A stretch of 64,000 bases of DNA from Acidobacteriota bacterium (GCA_039030395.1 JBCCEF010000007.1:124001-188000), one strand, 5' to 3'. Shown: positions 26,127 through 34,861, counted from the stretch's first letter. Translations and numbers: made by a program. Notes: a model not told the origin generated them from the sequence alone.

Positions 26127-27707
26127 ATAGCCCAAGGCGCCCAGCTCCTCCAGGAGTTCGGCATCGGCCTCCGAAGAGGTCGCCCTCCCCGAGACATCCC
26201 GCCGCCCCCAGCTCGTCACCGTGCGCAGCGGAAAGCGCTGACGGAAGGACTCCCGAAACAGCTCCTGCCGCACCGTGCCGGCGAAGTCTTCGCCGACGGG
26301 CAAGCCCGTACCGAACAGAACAGTACCGGCGAGGTCGTGGATGTTGATGCCGGTGAGTTGGGCCCGGGGATCGATGTCCGGGCCGGCGGCGAGGAAGATA
26401 CCCTCGGTGTTCGCGTCGTGGGTGCCGGTGATGCGGGTGATGCCCTCGACGGGACCTTCGAAGGGTTCGCCGTCGAGCCACAGGGTGCGCGATGGCGCGT
26501 CGTTGGTCACGCCGATCACGAAGTCGGCTCCGAGGCGGGCTTCCGGCGGGCGGACATCGCGCAGCCAGAAGATCGGCTCGCCGCCGTCGTAGGTCACCCG
26601 CGCGAGGTCACGGGCCAGGCGCTCCCGTAAGGCCGTCCGCTCGCGCGGCAGCACCGCGCCACCGGCTTCGCGGCCGGCCAGGGAGAAGCGCACGGTCTTG
26701 CCCTTCTTGTGCTTCGGCGAGCGGTAGGAGTACACCTGGGTGCGGCGAAAGTCCACCGCACCGGAGGCGTCCCGCGCCAGGTAGCCGAGGCGTTCTAGCA
26801 CCGCATCGAGGTCGAAGATCACCTGGGCGATCTCCTTGGTCTCCGGTTTGAAGCCGTGGTCCGATACCACCAGCACGTTGGCCGCCGGCGGCAACGCCGC
26901 GAGAATCTCGCCCAGCGCCCGGTCGATGGCTTCGTAGCTCTCCGGCACCGCCGCCGCGCGGGCGGACCGCTCTTGCGCCGTCAAGCCGTCGCGAACGCCA
27001 TCGCCGAAGGGCTCCGGATCGAAATACTTCCACTCGGTGTGGGACACCACGTCGGCGTTGCGGAAGTAGACCATCCAGAGATCAAAAGGCTGCCGCACAA
27101 GATCGGCCGCCAGGCGGCCCTTGAGGCGGTCCCGGCGCACCACATCACCACGCGCATCGAAGGCCGTGGGGACCACCGGATCCGCGGCCGCGGCGGCGAT
27201 GTGTTGGTCGAGCCAGTCTTGACGCTCCGGCGGGTGGAAGGCGCGGTCGAGATTGAGCAGCACTCGATCGGTCACCATCACTCCGGTGATCGGTTCCGCC
27301 GGCCAGGAGGCCCACCAGCCGAGCACCGCCACCCGGCGGCCAGCGGTGGAGGCCATGTTCCACAGCGCCGGCACGCGCCGCAGATCCGAGGTCACGGGCA
27401 CATCTCCCCGCGGCGTGGGCACGACGAAGTCGGTGATGCCGTGATCACGCGGCAGGCGGCCGGTGGCGATGGTGGTCCAGATCACCGGCGAGGCCGCGTA
27501 GTCGGTACCCAGGGTTGCCCGCACGCCACGGTCGGCCAAGGAGCGCAACACCGGCAGACGGCCCTCCCGCCACAGTCCCTCGATCACCTGCCATTCGCCA
27601 CCGTCGATCCCCACCAGCAGCAGCGGTGGCGCGTCCTCCGGCGGCGGCGCGGCGCAGCCGAGAGCGAGAGCCAGAACCGACAAATAGAACAGAAAAGCGC
27701 GGATCAC
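26118..27707 (-). CDS. Alkaline-phosphatase-superfamily phosphodiesterase-like lipoprotein
   Basis: A 529-residue type I phosphodiesterase / nucleotide pyrophosphatase-like protein. It starts at GTG 27707 by GTGA overlap with fbpC. A hydrophobic N-terminus ends at CAAPPPE (LALALGC), a probable lipoprotein signal. Metal-site motifs of the superfamily are LLLVGIDGGEW (first Asp), SPVIWTTIATGRLPRDHGI (Thr nucleophile, then Gly and His), VVSDHGFKPETKE (Asp-His) and ITGTHDANTEGIFLAAG (second His). The C-terminus ELLEELGALGYLN is common in these proteins. It is the last gene of the fur-fbp unit, an unusual place for a phosphatase; a link to iron-phosphate or a siderophore ester is only a guess. Confidence 0.82.
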   Translation of the reverse strand: MIRAFLFYLSVLALALGCAAPPPEDAPPLLLVGIDGGEWQVIEGLWREGRLPVLRSLADRGVRATLGTDYAASPVIWTTIATGRLPRDHGITDFVVPTPRGDVPVTSDLRRVPALWNMASTAGRRVAVLGWWASWPAEPITGVMVTDRVLLNLDRAFHPPERQDWLDQHIAAAAADPVVPTAFDARGDVVRRDRLKGRLAADLVRQPFDLWMVYFRNADVVSHTEWKYFDPEPFGDGVRDGLTAQERSARAAAVPESYEAIDRALGEILAALPPAANVLVVSDHGFKPETKEIAQVIFDLDAVLERLGYLARDASGAVDFRRTQVYSYRSPKHKKGKTVRFSLAGREAGGAVLPRERTALRERLARDLARVTYDGGEPIFWLRDVRPPEARLGADFVIGVTNDAPSRTLWLDGEPFEGPVEGITRITGTHDANTEGIFLAAGPDIDPRAQLTGINIHDLAGTVLFGTGLPVGEDFAGTVRQELFRESFRQRFPLRTVTSWGRRDVSGRATSSEADAELLEELGALGYLN

Positions 27708-28795
27708 GACGACAACGGGAATACTCGGGCGCCCCCCTGGCTCGCGGCTTCGTCGAATCCGTTGCGCAGGGCCCCGTTCCTCAGGGTTAGGGAGACGCGC
27801 GATCCGGGCCGATAGTCCGACCGCGAAAAGCCGCGCACCCACAGCGTTTCTCCGGTGGCGTCGAGGCGAATCTCGTCGAGCAGGTCGTGGCCGAAGAAGC
27901 GACGGCGGAGCACCGTGCCGGTGGAGTCGCCGCGGATGTCCGCCGCTCGCGCTTCCAAGTCTTCCGGCCGCACCAGCAGGTGTCCGGGCCCGTCCGGTGC
28001 GTCGGTTCTCACCCGGCCGAAAAGGGACTCCGCCCAGCCGTCCGCGACGGCGCACTCGAAGAATTGGCCGTCGCCGACGAAGCGCGCCACCGCCGGTGAA
28101 GCGGGCCGGTGATATACCTCCTCCGGAGTACCCGCCTGGAGGACGCGGCCATGTTCCATCACCACCACGACGTCGGCCATGCTGAGGGCTTCGTCTTGAT
28201 CGTGGGTCACCAGGATGGCGGTGGCGCCGGCGGTCTCGAGGATGGCGCGTACCTCTTCCCGCACCTGCATCCGCAAAGCGGCGTCCAGATTGGCGAAGGG
28301 CTCGTCGAGCAACACCAACCGAGGTGAAGGCGCCAGCGCCCGGGCCAGGGCCACCCGCTGCTGCTGGCCACCGGAAAGCTCGTCCGGGTAGCGCTTAGAG
28401 TATTCCGCCATTCCCACCAGCTCCAGCGCCTCTTGCGCTCGCCGCCGGGCCGACTCACCGCCGGCGAGTCCGTAGAGCACGTTGCCCTCCACGGTGCGGT
28501 GCGGGAAGAGGGCGCCCTCCTGGAACATCATCGAGACCCGCCGCTTCTCCGGCGGTAGTTCGCCATCGACCGTGGCGATCACCTCGCCGTCCAGCTCGAT
28601 GGCGCCAGTACGGGGGGATTCGAAACCGGCGATGGCCCGCAGCAGACTGGTCTTGCCGCAACCGCTCGGGCCGAGGATGGCCGTCACCGCCTGGCGCCGA
28701 ATGTCGAGATCGACCCGGTCCACCGCCCGGTGGTCGCCGTAGGCCACAACCAGACCCCGCAGACGGACGATCGGCTCGGTGTGAGCGGCGGTCAC
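27704..28795 (-). CDS. fbpC: Iron(III) ABC transporter ATP-binding protein
   Basis: A 363-residue ATPase. Walker A GPSGCGKTSLLRAI, signature LSGGQQQRVALARAL, Walker B LVLLDEPFANLD and the H-loop ILVTHDQDEALSMAD are intact. The C-terminal ~110 residues form the TOBE-type regulatory domain found in FbpC/PotA-like subunits (GHLLVRPEDLEARAAD). It overlaps the permease by 4 bp (ATGA) and the phosphodiesterase gene by 4 bp. It powers uptake of the ligand delivered by the neighbouring binding protein, probably Fe(III). Confidence 0.9.
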   Translation of the reverse strand: MTAAHTEPIVRLRGLVVAYGDHRAVDRVDLDIRRQAVTAILGPSGCGKTSLLRAIAGFESPRTGAIELDGEVIATVDGELPPEKRRVSMMFQEGALFPHRTVEGNVLYGLAGGESARRRAQEALELVGMAEYSKRYPDELSGGQQQRVALARALAPSPRLVLLDEPFANLDAALRMQVREEVRAILETAGATAILVTHDQDEALSMADVVVVMEHGRVLQAGTPEEVYHRPASPAVARFVGDGQFFECAVADGWAESLFGRVRTDAPDGPGHLLVRPEDLEARAADIRGDSTGTVLRRRFFGHDLLDEIRLDATGETLWVRGFSRSDYRPGSRVSLTLRNGALRNGFDEAASQGGARVFPLSS

Positions 28796-30492
28796 CGCGC
28801 CCTCCGGGGTGCCAGAGCCGGGCGGATGATCAAGAAATAGACCGGCAGGGCGGACACCGCGACCAAAGCCAGGGCCGGCGCCGCCGCCTGGGAGTAGATG
28901 CCGTCGGAAACGTTGCTCCAGATGCGGGTGGCGAGAGTCTCGAAACCGATCGGCCGCAGGATGAGGGTGGCCGGCAATTCCTTCATGGCGGTGAGAAAAA
29001 CCAACCCACCGCCGGCGAGCACCCCTCGCCGGGCGAGGGGCACGGTCAACCCGGTGAAGGTCTTCCAGGCACCGCGACCGAGACTGCGCGAGGACTCCTC
29101 GAAGCGTGGGGCGACCGCCTGTAGGGCGGCGCGACTGGCCACCAGCGCTTCCGGCAAGAAGCGCACGACATAGGCCGCCACCAGCAGGCCGAGGGTCTGG
29201 TAGATCGGCCGCGCGTAGCGAATGGAGAAGAAGACCAGGGACAGGGCGATGACAATGCCCGGCAGGGCGAATCCGGCATGGCTCAGACGGTTCGTCAGGC
29301 GGCTCACCGGCCCCGGGAAACGCAGCGACCAGGCGGTAACCGGCAGGGAGAGCGCCATCGCGACGAGCGCCGCCAGGAGCGCCGCCGTCAGCGAACCGGC
29401 AGCGGCCGACGCCACGGTCTCGAACCCTCCGCCGGAGCGCACGGCCCGCAGCGCCCAGGAGATGAGCACGATCAGGGGAATGCCCAGGGTGATCGCGGAC
29501 AGCAAGGTCACAAAGGCCAGTGCCGGGCGGCGCCAGCGACCCAGCAGCAGCGGCTGGGCCGGGCGCGCGGCGACCGGTGGCGATGGCCGCAGGCGGCGTA
29601 GGAGCAGCGCTTCCAAAAGGATGAAGCCCACCGTCAATGCGACCAGCACGGTGGCCAGGGAAGCGGCAACGCTGCGGTCGAAGAGTCCACGGTAGGCATT
29701 GTAGATGGAGTAGGTGAAGGTGTCGTAGCGCACGATGGAAACGGCGCCAAAGTCCGAAAGGGTGTAGAGGATCACCAGCAGCGAACCACCGAAGATGGCC
29801 GGGCGCAAAGGGGGCAGGACCACCCGGAAGAAGGTTCTCCAGCGGCCCGCTCCGAGGGTGCGGGAACTCTCTTCATAGGCCGGGTTGAGATCCCGCAGGC
29901 CGGCGACCAGCAGCAGGAAGATGTACGGGTAGGTGAAGAGTCCCAGGGCGCAAACGGCGCCGCCGTAGCCGTAGATGAAGTCCGGCAGGCGTTCGACGCC
30001 GAGGAGTTGCTGCAGATAACCGCGCGGACCGAGAACGGCGACCAAGGCGAAGGCCGAAACGTAGGAGGGAAAAACCAGCGGCAGCGCCCCGGCCACCGCC
30101 CAGAAGCGCCGGCCGGGCAGGTCCGTGCGGGCCACCAGCCAGGCGAGGGGTACCGCCACCGTGAGGGCCAGGGTCACCGTGCCGGCAACCAGGGCGAGGG
30201 TCGAGACGAGGAGTTCGAGGGTGCGGCCGGAGAACACCGCCTGCCGGTAGGCCGACCAGCCACCGCTCGCCGAGCGGACCAGCAGGTATGCGAGGGGTAG
30301 CGAGACGGCGAGGGCGGTGAGAACGGCGGGAATCGACAGCCAGAGAGGAGCCCTCCGACGGCTTCGTCGGCGAGCCCGGCGGAAAGCTCTCGGATGCTTC
30401 TCCGGTAGGAGGGTGGAGCCGGTGAGGTGGCCCGGTCCCAACGGACCCGAGCTCCCGGTGTTGCCTCCACCCTCGGCGATCGATCCCGCCAC
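28792..30492 (-). CDS. fbpB: Iron(III) ABC transporter permease (fused FbpB type)
   Basis: A 566-residue permease with two tandem transmembrane halves, as in FbpB/AfuB. Each half carries an EAA-type loop that contacts the ATPase: EESSRTLGAGRWRTFFRVVLP in the first and EESSRSLGRGAWKTFTGLTVP in the second. About 12 TM helices follow a long basic N-terminus (RRARRRSRRRAP). It starts at GTG 30492, 9 nt after the fbpA stop, and ends by overlap with fbpC. Confidence 0.92.
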   Translation of the reverse strand: MAGSIAEGGGNTGSSGPLGPGHLTGSTLLPEKHPRAFRRARRRSRRRAPLWLSIPAVLTALAVSLPLAYLLVRSASGGWSAYRQAVFSGRTLELLVSTLALVAGTVTLALTVAVPLAWLVARTDLPGRRFWAVAGALPLVFPSYVSAFALVAVLGPRGYLQQLLGVERLPDFIYGYGGAVCALGLFTYPYIFLLLVAGLRDLNPAYEESSRTLGAGRWRTFFRVVLPPLRPAIFGGSLLVILYTLSDFGAVSIVRYDTFTYSIYNAYRGLFDRSVAASLATVLVALTVGFILLEALLLRRLRPSPPVAARPAQPLLLGRWRRPALAFVTLLSAITLGIPLIVLISWALRAVRSGGGFETVASAAAGSLTAALLAALVAMALSLPVTAWSLRFPGPVSRLTNRLSHAGFALPGIVIALSLVFFSIRYARPIYQTLGLLVAAYVVRFLPEALVASRAALQAVAPRFEESSRSLGRGAWKTFTGLTVPLARRGVLAGGGLVFLTAMKELPATLILRPIGFETLATRIWSNVSDGIYSQAAAPALALVAVSALPVYFLIIRPALAPRRAR

Positions 30493-30501
30493 CCGGTTGC
30501 C

Positions 30502-31512
30502 TTACTCGAGGCCGCTAGCGCGAATCGCTTCGAGAGTCGCCGGCAGGGCGTCGGCAACTTGTGCGAAGTCGACGTCCGGCACCTCGACACCGTCGAGGGG
30601 CGGCAGATCGGTGGAAGCGGCCACCCCGGCGACGAGGGGATACTCGAAGGTCTCGTCCGCGAAATAGCTTTGTGCTTCATCGGAGACCAGGAATCGGACC
30701 AGTTCCAGAGTAGCCTCGTCCTCGCTGAGCACTCCCGCACCGGCCAGGTTGACGAAGGATGAAGCGGCCCCTTCGGGCATGAAGTAGTTCTTCGCCGGCG
30801 CCTCGGGATTCTCCGACAGAGCGCGCCACAGGTAGTAGTGATTGGTCAGTCCCCAATCCACCTCGCCGCGGATCACCGCCTCGACGATGGCGCTGTTCTT
30901 GGGATAGCGCTGGGGATCGTTGCCGGCGATGGCGGCGAGGAGAGCTTCCAGCGCCTCATCGCCTTCGGCCACCTTCACCACCGCCATGTGGGCCTGGAAA
31001 GACCCGTTCAAGGGCGCCACCCCGAACTTGCCCGCAAAGCGCTCTTCACCGACCGCCGCCAGGCTTTGGGGCAGCTCTTCCGGAGTCGTGCTTGCCGTGT
31101 TGTAGACCACCACCCGGGCGCGGCCGGACACCCCCACCCAGCGGCCCTGGGGGTCTTGGAAGCGGGCCGGCACGCGGCCGGTGACGTCCGCCGGTAGGGT
31201 TTTGAACAGACCCTGTGCGGCCACCGCTCCGAGGGCTCCGGCATCCTGCGAAATGAAGACCTGCGCCGGCGTTGCGGCGCCTTCTTCGAGCAGGGTGGCG
31301 GCAAGTTCCGCGGTGTCGCCGTAGCGCACGTCGACGGTGATGCCGGTCTGCTCCTTGAAGCGAGCCAGGAGCGGGCCGATCAGGCTCTCGTTGCGGCCCG
31401 AGTAAACGGTGACGTTTTGCTCTACCTCTTCTTCCACCGGTGGAGTGGCGGCGGGGGAACAGGCGGTCAGACAGAGTATGGCTAAGGCCGGAATCCAGCG
31501 CAAAGTTTTCAA
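30502..31512 (-). CDS. fbpA: Iron(III) ABC transporter substrate-binding lipoprotein
   Basis: A 336-residue periplasmic binding protein. It starts at TTG 31512, chosen because GGAGAAA lies 7 nt upstream and a lipoprotein signal follows (IPALAILCLTAC with lipobox LTAC). The mature part begins near QNVTVYSGRNESLIGPLL, the classical FbpA/FutA opening. The di-tyrosine-type iron region is seen around GLTNHYYLWRAL. It is first of the three transporter genes and lies 52 nt after fur on the same strand. Confidence 0.9.
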   Translation of the reverse strand: MKTLRWIPALAILCLTACSPAATPPVEEEVEQNVTVYSGRNESLIGPLLARFKEQTGITVDVRYGDTAELAATLLEEGAATPAQVFISQDAGALGAVAAQGLFKTLPADVTGRVPARFQDPQGRWVGVSGRARVVVYNTASTTPEELPQSLAAVGEERFAGKFGVAPLNGSFQAHMAVVKVAEGDEALEALLAAIAGNDPQRYPKNSAIVEAVIRGEVDWGLTNHYYLWRALSENPEAPAKNYFMPEGAASSFVNLAGAGVLSEDEATLELVRFLVSDEAQSYFADETFEYPLVAGVAASTDLPPLDGVEVPDVDFAQVADALPATLEAIRASGLE

Positions 31513-31564
31513 AGCGGTTTCTCCAAGAGATACGAATGAGTTCGGGCTGCGCCCGGATGAATCA

Positions 31565-32032
31565 CTAGGTTCCGTTGCGAGAGGAATCCTGGTCACCGTC
31601 ACCCCCGCAGTCTGCGCATACAGCGGTGATCTGCAGAGTGTGCCGCGATGGCAAAAAGCCGTGGGCGCGACAAATTTCGCTCTGCAGCGCACTGATTCCC
31701 GGGCTGACGAACTCCGCCACCCGGCCGCACTCTGCGCAGACCAGGTGGTTGTGGCCAAGACCGTCGTGGATGTGTTCGTAGAGGAATCGATTGCGGCCTA
31801 GGCGATGCTTGTGAACCAGCCCGCACTCGACCAGCAGATCGAGGGTACGGTAAACCGTGGCGCGGGAGATTTTGGCGCTTTTCTCGCGCAGCGTGGCGAG
31901 GAGCTGGTCGGCGTCGATATGACCGTGATGGGAGAAGATCTCATCGAACAGGGCGAGACGCTCGGCGGTCATGCGGAGGCCCCGCTGGCGCACGCCCTGA
32001 ACGAATTGCTCTCGCTCCCTCTGATGTTTCAT
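31565..32032 (-). CDS. fur: Ferric uptake regulator family repressor
   Basis: A 155-residue Fur-family protein from the ATG at 32032 (MKHQREREQF), preferred over a GTG 8 codons earlier because GGAGGAGCGGGGA lies upstream. The winged helix RATVYRTLDLLVECGLVHKH and the metal site HDGLGHNHLVCAECGRVAEF are classical; the second CxxC is CADCGG near the C-terminus. The sequence fits Fur rather than Zur or PerR, and the downstream fbpABC genes support iron. The gene lies behind a promoter holding two palindromes (32103-32161), so autoregulation is likely. Confidence 0.93.
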   Translation of the reverse strand: MKHQREREQFVQGVRQRGLRMTAERLALFDEIFSHHGHIDADQLLATLREKSAKISRATVYRTLDLLVECGLVHKHRLGRNRFLYEHIHDGLGHNHLVCAECGRVAEFVSPGISALQSEICRAHGFLPSRHTLQITAVCADCGGDGDQDSSRNGT

Positions 32033-32102
32033 ACTCGCTGATCCCCGCTCCTCCACCGAAGACTACCTCGGCCCAGGCCTCACCAAGCACTAGCTGCGCT
32101 AG

Positions 32103-32119
32103 TTGAGACTACCTCTCAA
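32103..32119. promoter_or_regulatory. TTGAGA-N5-TCTCAA palindrome, candidate Fur box upstream of fur
   Basis: TTGAGACTACCTCTCAA is a perfect 6-bp inverted repeat. Its inner TGA...TCA spacing equals the 15-bp 7-1-7 Fur box geometry (TGATAATNATTATCA). It lies about 6 nt downstream of the predicted fur transcription start. A nearly identical site lies at 34307-34323 in the same relative position. A further perfect repeat, ACTAGC-TGC-GCTAGT (32089-32103), adjoins it. Confidence 0.65.
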
Positions 32120-32131
32120 GAACCAAAATCG

Positions 32132-32161
32132 ATTCTGGACCGTTCTGGTCCTGTTTGTCAA
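32132..32161 (-). promoter_or_regulatory. Promoter of fur-fbp unit with embedded GGACC palindrome
   Basis: Read on the minus strand: -35 TTGACA (32161-32156), an 18-bp spacer, and -10 CAGAAT (32137-32132). The plus-strand palindrome GGACCGTTCTGGTCC (32137-32151) fills the spacer. The same arrangement recurs at 34263-34292 and 38939-38968. Confidence 0.75.
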
Positions 32162-32293
32162 CCGGCTGGGCCGGAACGGATTCTCACAGCGTTGACCAGC
32201 AGGGTCGGGAGGGAGTTCACGGCATTGCCACCGCGCCGCGGGAAGAGAGCGGACCAAAAACCGGTTACAGTAGAAGCACGTAGGTAAGACGCA

Positions 32294-32710
32294 ATGACTG
32301 AATCGGCCCCTCCCCCGCCCGCCCGCAATGCAGTCTCTCCGCGGGCACGTTCCGATTCGCCCGACGCTCCGAATCGACGGCGCGGGGATTCTTCACTGCT
32401 CGATTCGGACTCGATGCAGGCCTCTGCGGCAATCGGCGGCGGCGCCACCGCGACCGGCGACATCTCACCCTGGATGCGGGTGTTGCTGTTTTCCGTCGGT
32501 TGGATTCTGGTCCTGATCGGGGTCGCCGGCCTGGTGCTGCCGGGCATTCAAGGCATCCTGACCATCGCCGTGGGCTTGGCACTGCTGTCGGTGGTCAGCG
32601 GCGCGATCCACCGCTGGATTCAGCGCGGCCTCCAGCGCTGGCCTTCCCTACTCGAGAAGATGGAGACGTTCCGTTCGAAGATCCGCCGACGGCTGGGGCG
32701 GAACCTGTAG
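32294..32710 (+). CDS. Small membrane protein with two TM helices (DUF454/PGPGW-like)
   Basis: A 138-residue protein. A disordered, Pro/Ser/Arg-rich N-terminus of about 58 residues leads to a helical hairpin (MRVLLFSVGWILVLIGVAG and ILTIAVGLALLSVVSGAIH) joined by the turn LVLPGIQG, then a basic tail (FRSKIRRRLGRNL). The LPG turn between two helices resembles DUF454/YbaN and PGPGW-type membrane proteins of unknown function. It converges with gltA across a hairpin terminator. A shorter start at M41 is possible. Confidence 0.65.
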   Translation: MTESAPPPPARNAVSPRARSDSPDAPNRRRGDSSLLDSDSMQASAAIGGGATATGDISPWMRVLLFSVGWILVLIGVAGLVLPGIQGILTIAVGLALLSVVSGAIHRWIQRGLQRWPSLLEKMETFRSKIRRRLGRNL

Positions 32711-32733
32711 TCTCCACCAGCCTCAACGAAAAA

Positions 32734-32759
32734 CGGCGAGCCGTCAAAACGACTCGCCG
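32734..32759. terminator. Bidirectional hairpin between the small membrane protein gene and gltA
   Basis: CGGCGAG (32734-32740) pairs with CTCGCCG (32753-32759); CGT/ACG inside extends the stem around a CAAA loop. It lies between two convergent genes, with an A-run before and AAAG after, as expected for a shared terminator. Confidence 0.75.
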
Positions 32760-32800
32760 CAAAGTCAGCCTGCCGCAAGACTAGAGCCGCTCGAACGGCC

Positions 32801-34072
32801 TCATCGCTGATCGAGCGGAACATACTTCCGCTCCGTTTCGCCGGTGTAGATCTGGCGCGGCCGGTTGATCTTGTACGGCGCCGAGCGCATCTCCAGCCAG
32901 TGGGCGATCCAGCCCGGTAGACGGCCGAGGGCGAACATCACCGTGAACATCTGGGTGGGAATGCCCATCGCACGGTAGATGATGCCGCTGTAGAAGTCGA
33001 CGTTCGGGTAGAGGCGCTTCTCGACGAAGTACTCATCGTTCAAGGCCACCGTCTCCAGTTCCTTGGCGATGTCCAAGAGCGGATCGTGGACCCCCAGGGC
33101 GTCGAGCACCTTGTCCGCCGTCGCCTTCAGGATGCGGGCGCGCGGATCGAAGTTCTTGTAGACCCGATGGCCGAAGCCCATCAGGCGGAATTCATCTTCC
33201 TTGTCCTTCGCCTTATCGATGTACTTCTGGTAGTCGCTGCCGTCGGCGTGGATGCGCTGCAGCATCTCGATGACCGCCTGGTTCGCACCGCCGTGGCGGG
33301 GTCCCCACAGGGCGCTGATGCCGGCGGCGATCGAGGAGAACAGGTTCGCCTCGCTGCTGCCGACCATCCGCACCGTCGAGGTGCTGCAGTTCTGTTCGTG
33401 GTCGGCGTGCAGGATGAGCAACAGATTGAGGGCCTCGCGCAGCACCACCGGCACTTCGTACTCTTCCGCCGGCACCCCGAACATCATGCGGAGGAAGTTG
33501 GAGCAGTAGTCCAGGTCGTTGCGCGGGTACATGAAGGGCTGACCGATCGTCTTCTTGTAGGAGAAGGCCGCGATGGTGTGAATCTTGGCCAGTAGCCGAA
33601 CGACGTTGGCGTCGATGTCCTCCGACTCCTCTTCCGGGTAGTAGGCCGAAAGGGACGACACCATGGACGACAAAATCGCCATCGGATGGGCCGTCGGCGG
33701 GTAGCCCTCGAAGAATTTCTTCATGTCCTCGTGGAGCAGGCTGTGGTACGTCAGGTTGTGGCGAAAGGCGTCGTACTCCTGCCGGCTCGGCAGGTGCCCG
33801 TGGATCAACAGGAAGCAGACCTCCAAGAAGTCGGCAGACTTGGCGATCTGCTCGATCGGATAACCGCGGTAGCGCAGCACGCCCTTCTCGCCGTCGATAA
33901 AGGTGATCGCGCTCAAGCAGGAACCGGTATTGCCGTAGCCCGGATCGAGAGTGATCGCACCCTTCGTCTTCGCACGAAGGCGGGCGATGTCGATCGCCTT
34001 CTCGCCCTCCGTACCTTCGACGACGGGGAACTCGATCTCCTGACCCTCAAAAGTCAGTTTCGCTGTGCTCAT
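32801..34072 (-). CDS. gltA: Citrate synthase
   Basis: A 423-residue type II citrate synthase, condensing oxaloacetate and acetyl-CoA at the entry of the TCA cycle. Catalytic regions are seen: HADHEQNCSTST, GPRHGGANQAVIEML with active His, and LMGFGHRVYKNFDPRARI with His and Asp. The N-terminal beta domain (ITLDPGYGNTGSCLSAITFI) and C-terminus PRQIYTGETERKYVPLDQR match the hexameric Gram-negative type that is NADH-sensitive. The upstream region up to 34262 shows no obvious regulatory site. Aconitase follows in the window as a separate unit. Confidence 0.96.
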   Translation of the reverse strand: MSTAKLTFEGQEIEFPVVEGTEGEKAIDIARLRAKTKGAITLDPGYGNTGSCLSAITFIDGEKGVLRYRGYPIEQIAKSADFLEVCFLLIHGHLPSRQEYDAFRHNLTYHSLLHEDMKKFFEGYPPTAHPMAILSSMVSSLSAYYPEEESEDIDANVVRLLAKIHTIAAFSYKKTIGQPFMYPRNDLDYCSNFLRMMFGVPAEEYEVPVVLREALNLLLILHADHEQNCSTSTVRMVGSSEANLFSSIAAGISALWGPRHGGANQAVIEMLQRIHADGSDYQKYIDKAKDKEDEFRLMGFGHRVYKNFDPRARILKATADKVLDALGVHDPLLDIAKELETVALNDEYFVEKRLYPNVDFYSGIIYRAMGIPTQMFTVMFALGRLPGWIAHWLEMRSAPYKINRPRQIYTGETERKYVPLDQR

Positions 34073-34262
34073 GAAAACTCCGAATTCAAAAACTGCGCTG
34101 CGATGTGCTGCAAAGGACAGCCGGACGGGGCGTTATGCGCGCTTCGACGATTATCCCTCGTAAAGGAATCACCGCGCTGAGTCTACCGGCCCGGACAGTT
34201 CTCCGCAAGGCGGAGTGCCGGCCGACCGGCGGCGCTCACCCCCCTTCCAGGGTAGGGCGACC

Positions 34263-34292
34263 TTGACAAACTGTACCAGTTTGGTCCAGTAT
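34263..34292 (+). promoter_or_regulatory. Promoter with embedded GGACC-type palindrome
   Basis: -35 TTGACA (34263-34268), 18-bp spacer and -10 CAGTAT (34287-34292). The spacer contains GTACCAGTTTGGTCC (34273-34287), the same palindrome as at the fur and TonB-receptor promoters with one changed base. It would drive the small genes starting at 34344. Confidence 0.75.
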
Positions 34293-34306
34293 TAAGAGGC
34301 ACTCAG

Positions 34307-34323
34307 TTGAGACTACATCTCAA
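34307..34323. promoter_or_regulatory. TTGAGA-N5-TCTCAA palindrome, candidate Fur box
   Basis: TTGAGACTACATCTCAA differs at one central base from the site upstream of fur (32103-32119) and sits at the same distance after its promoter. Binding of Fur here would block early elongation or initiation. Confidence 0.65.
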
Positions 34324-34343
34324 CAAAGAGAAGGAAGAGTCCA

Positions 34344-34427
34344 ATGAGTACCGAGCAGATCAACACAGGTCGCCCGTCTTCGCCCGCCGGCAGCGATGTC
34401 GCTGGCTCTGAGGAGCGGGTCTCTTGA
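34344..34427 (+). CDS. 27-residue leader-like microprotein behind an iron-type promoter
   Basis: A short open frame, MSTEQINTGRPSSPAGSDVA and seven more residues, preceded by GAAGGAAGAG about 6 nt before the ATG. It is the first frame after the promoter at 34263. Its stop overlaps the TTG start of the next gene (TTGA), which is typical of a coupled leader or small gene. The composition is hydrophilic and suggests no membrane segment. Function unknown; it could be a regulatory leader peptide. Confidence 0.5.
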   Translation: MSTEQINTGRPSSPAGSDVAGSEERVS

Positions 34428-34813
34428 ACGCCCGGCCCGGCGTGCATGGTCGCTTTACCAGCCTTAAGCCGGTGTTGCGGCTCTACGCCGGTTTCGGCGC
34501 CGTTGCGCTCTTCTTCGCTCTCCTTTCTACCTTGCCCATTGCGCTGGGCGAGAGCAGGCTCTCCGCACGGCCCGTGCTCGACAGTCATCCGGTGTTCGTT
34601 GACTCGACGACCGGCCACTCCTTGGCGCTCCCCGAATACCGGGCCTGTCTCGCCCTGTGGGACAAACTCTCGGCGCCAGATCAAAACTTCGCCGACCTCC
34701 GGCCCGTGGCCTGGCCCGGCGCGCCATCAGAGCACCGGGCCATCGAGTGGGCTGCGAACCGCGAGGCCACCCGCTGGCGGCCTCCAGAATTCCAAACAGC
34801 GGAGACCCCCTAG
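34424..34813 (+). CDS. Uncharacterised single-pass membrane protein, 129 residues
   Basis: A TTG start overlaps the stop of the upstream microprotein. Residues ~22-42 (LYAGFGAVALFFALLSTLP) form one TM helix after a basic N-terminus; the remaining ~85 residues would be periplasmic (FVDSTTGHSLALPEYRACLA). I do not recognise the family. Its place behind a promoter with the same two palindromes as fur suggests iron-dependent expression. Codon use agrees with host genes. Confidence 0.55.
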   Translation: MNARPGVHGRFTSLKPVLRLYAGFGAVALFFALLSTLPIALGESRLSARPVLDSHPVFVDSTTGHSLALPEYRACLALWDKLSAPDQNFADLRPVAWPGAPSEHRAIEWAANREATRWRPPEFQTAETP

Positions 34814-34861
34814 GCACAATGCTCTCCCCTTTGTCAGCACCGTTCTCGGAGCAGGTTCCAC

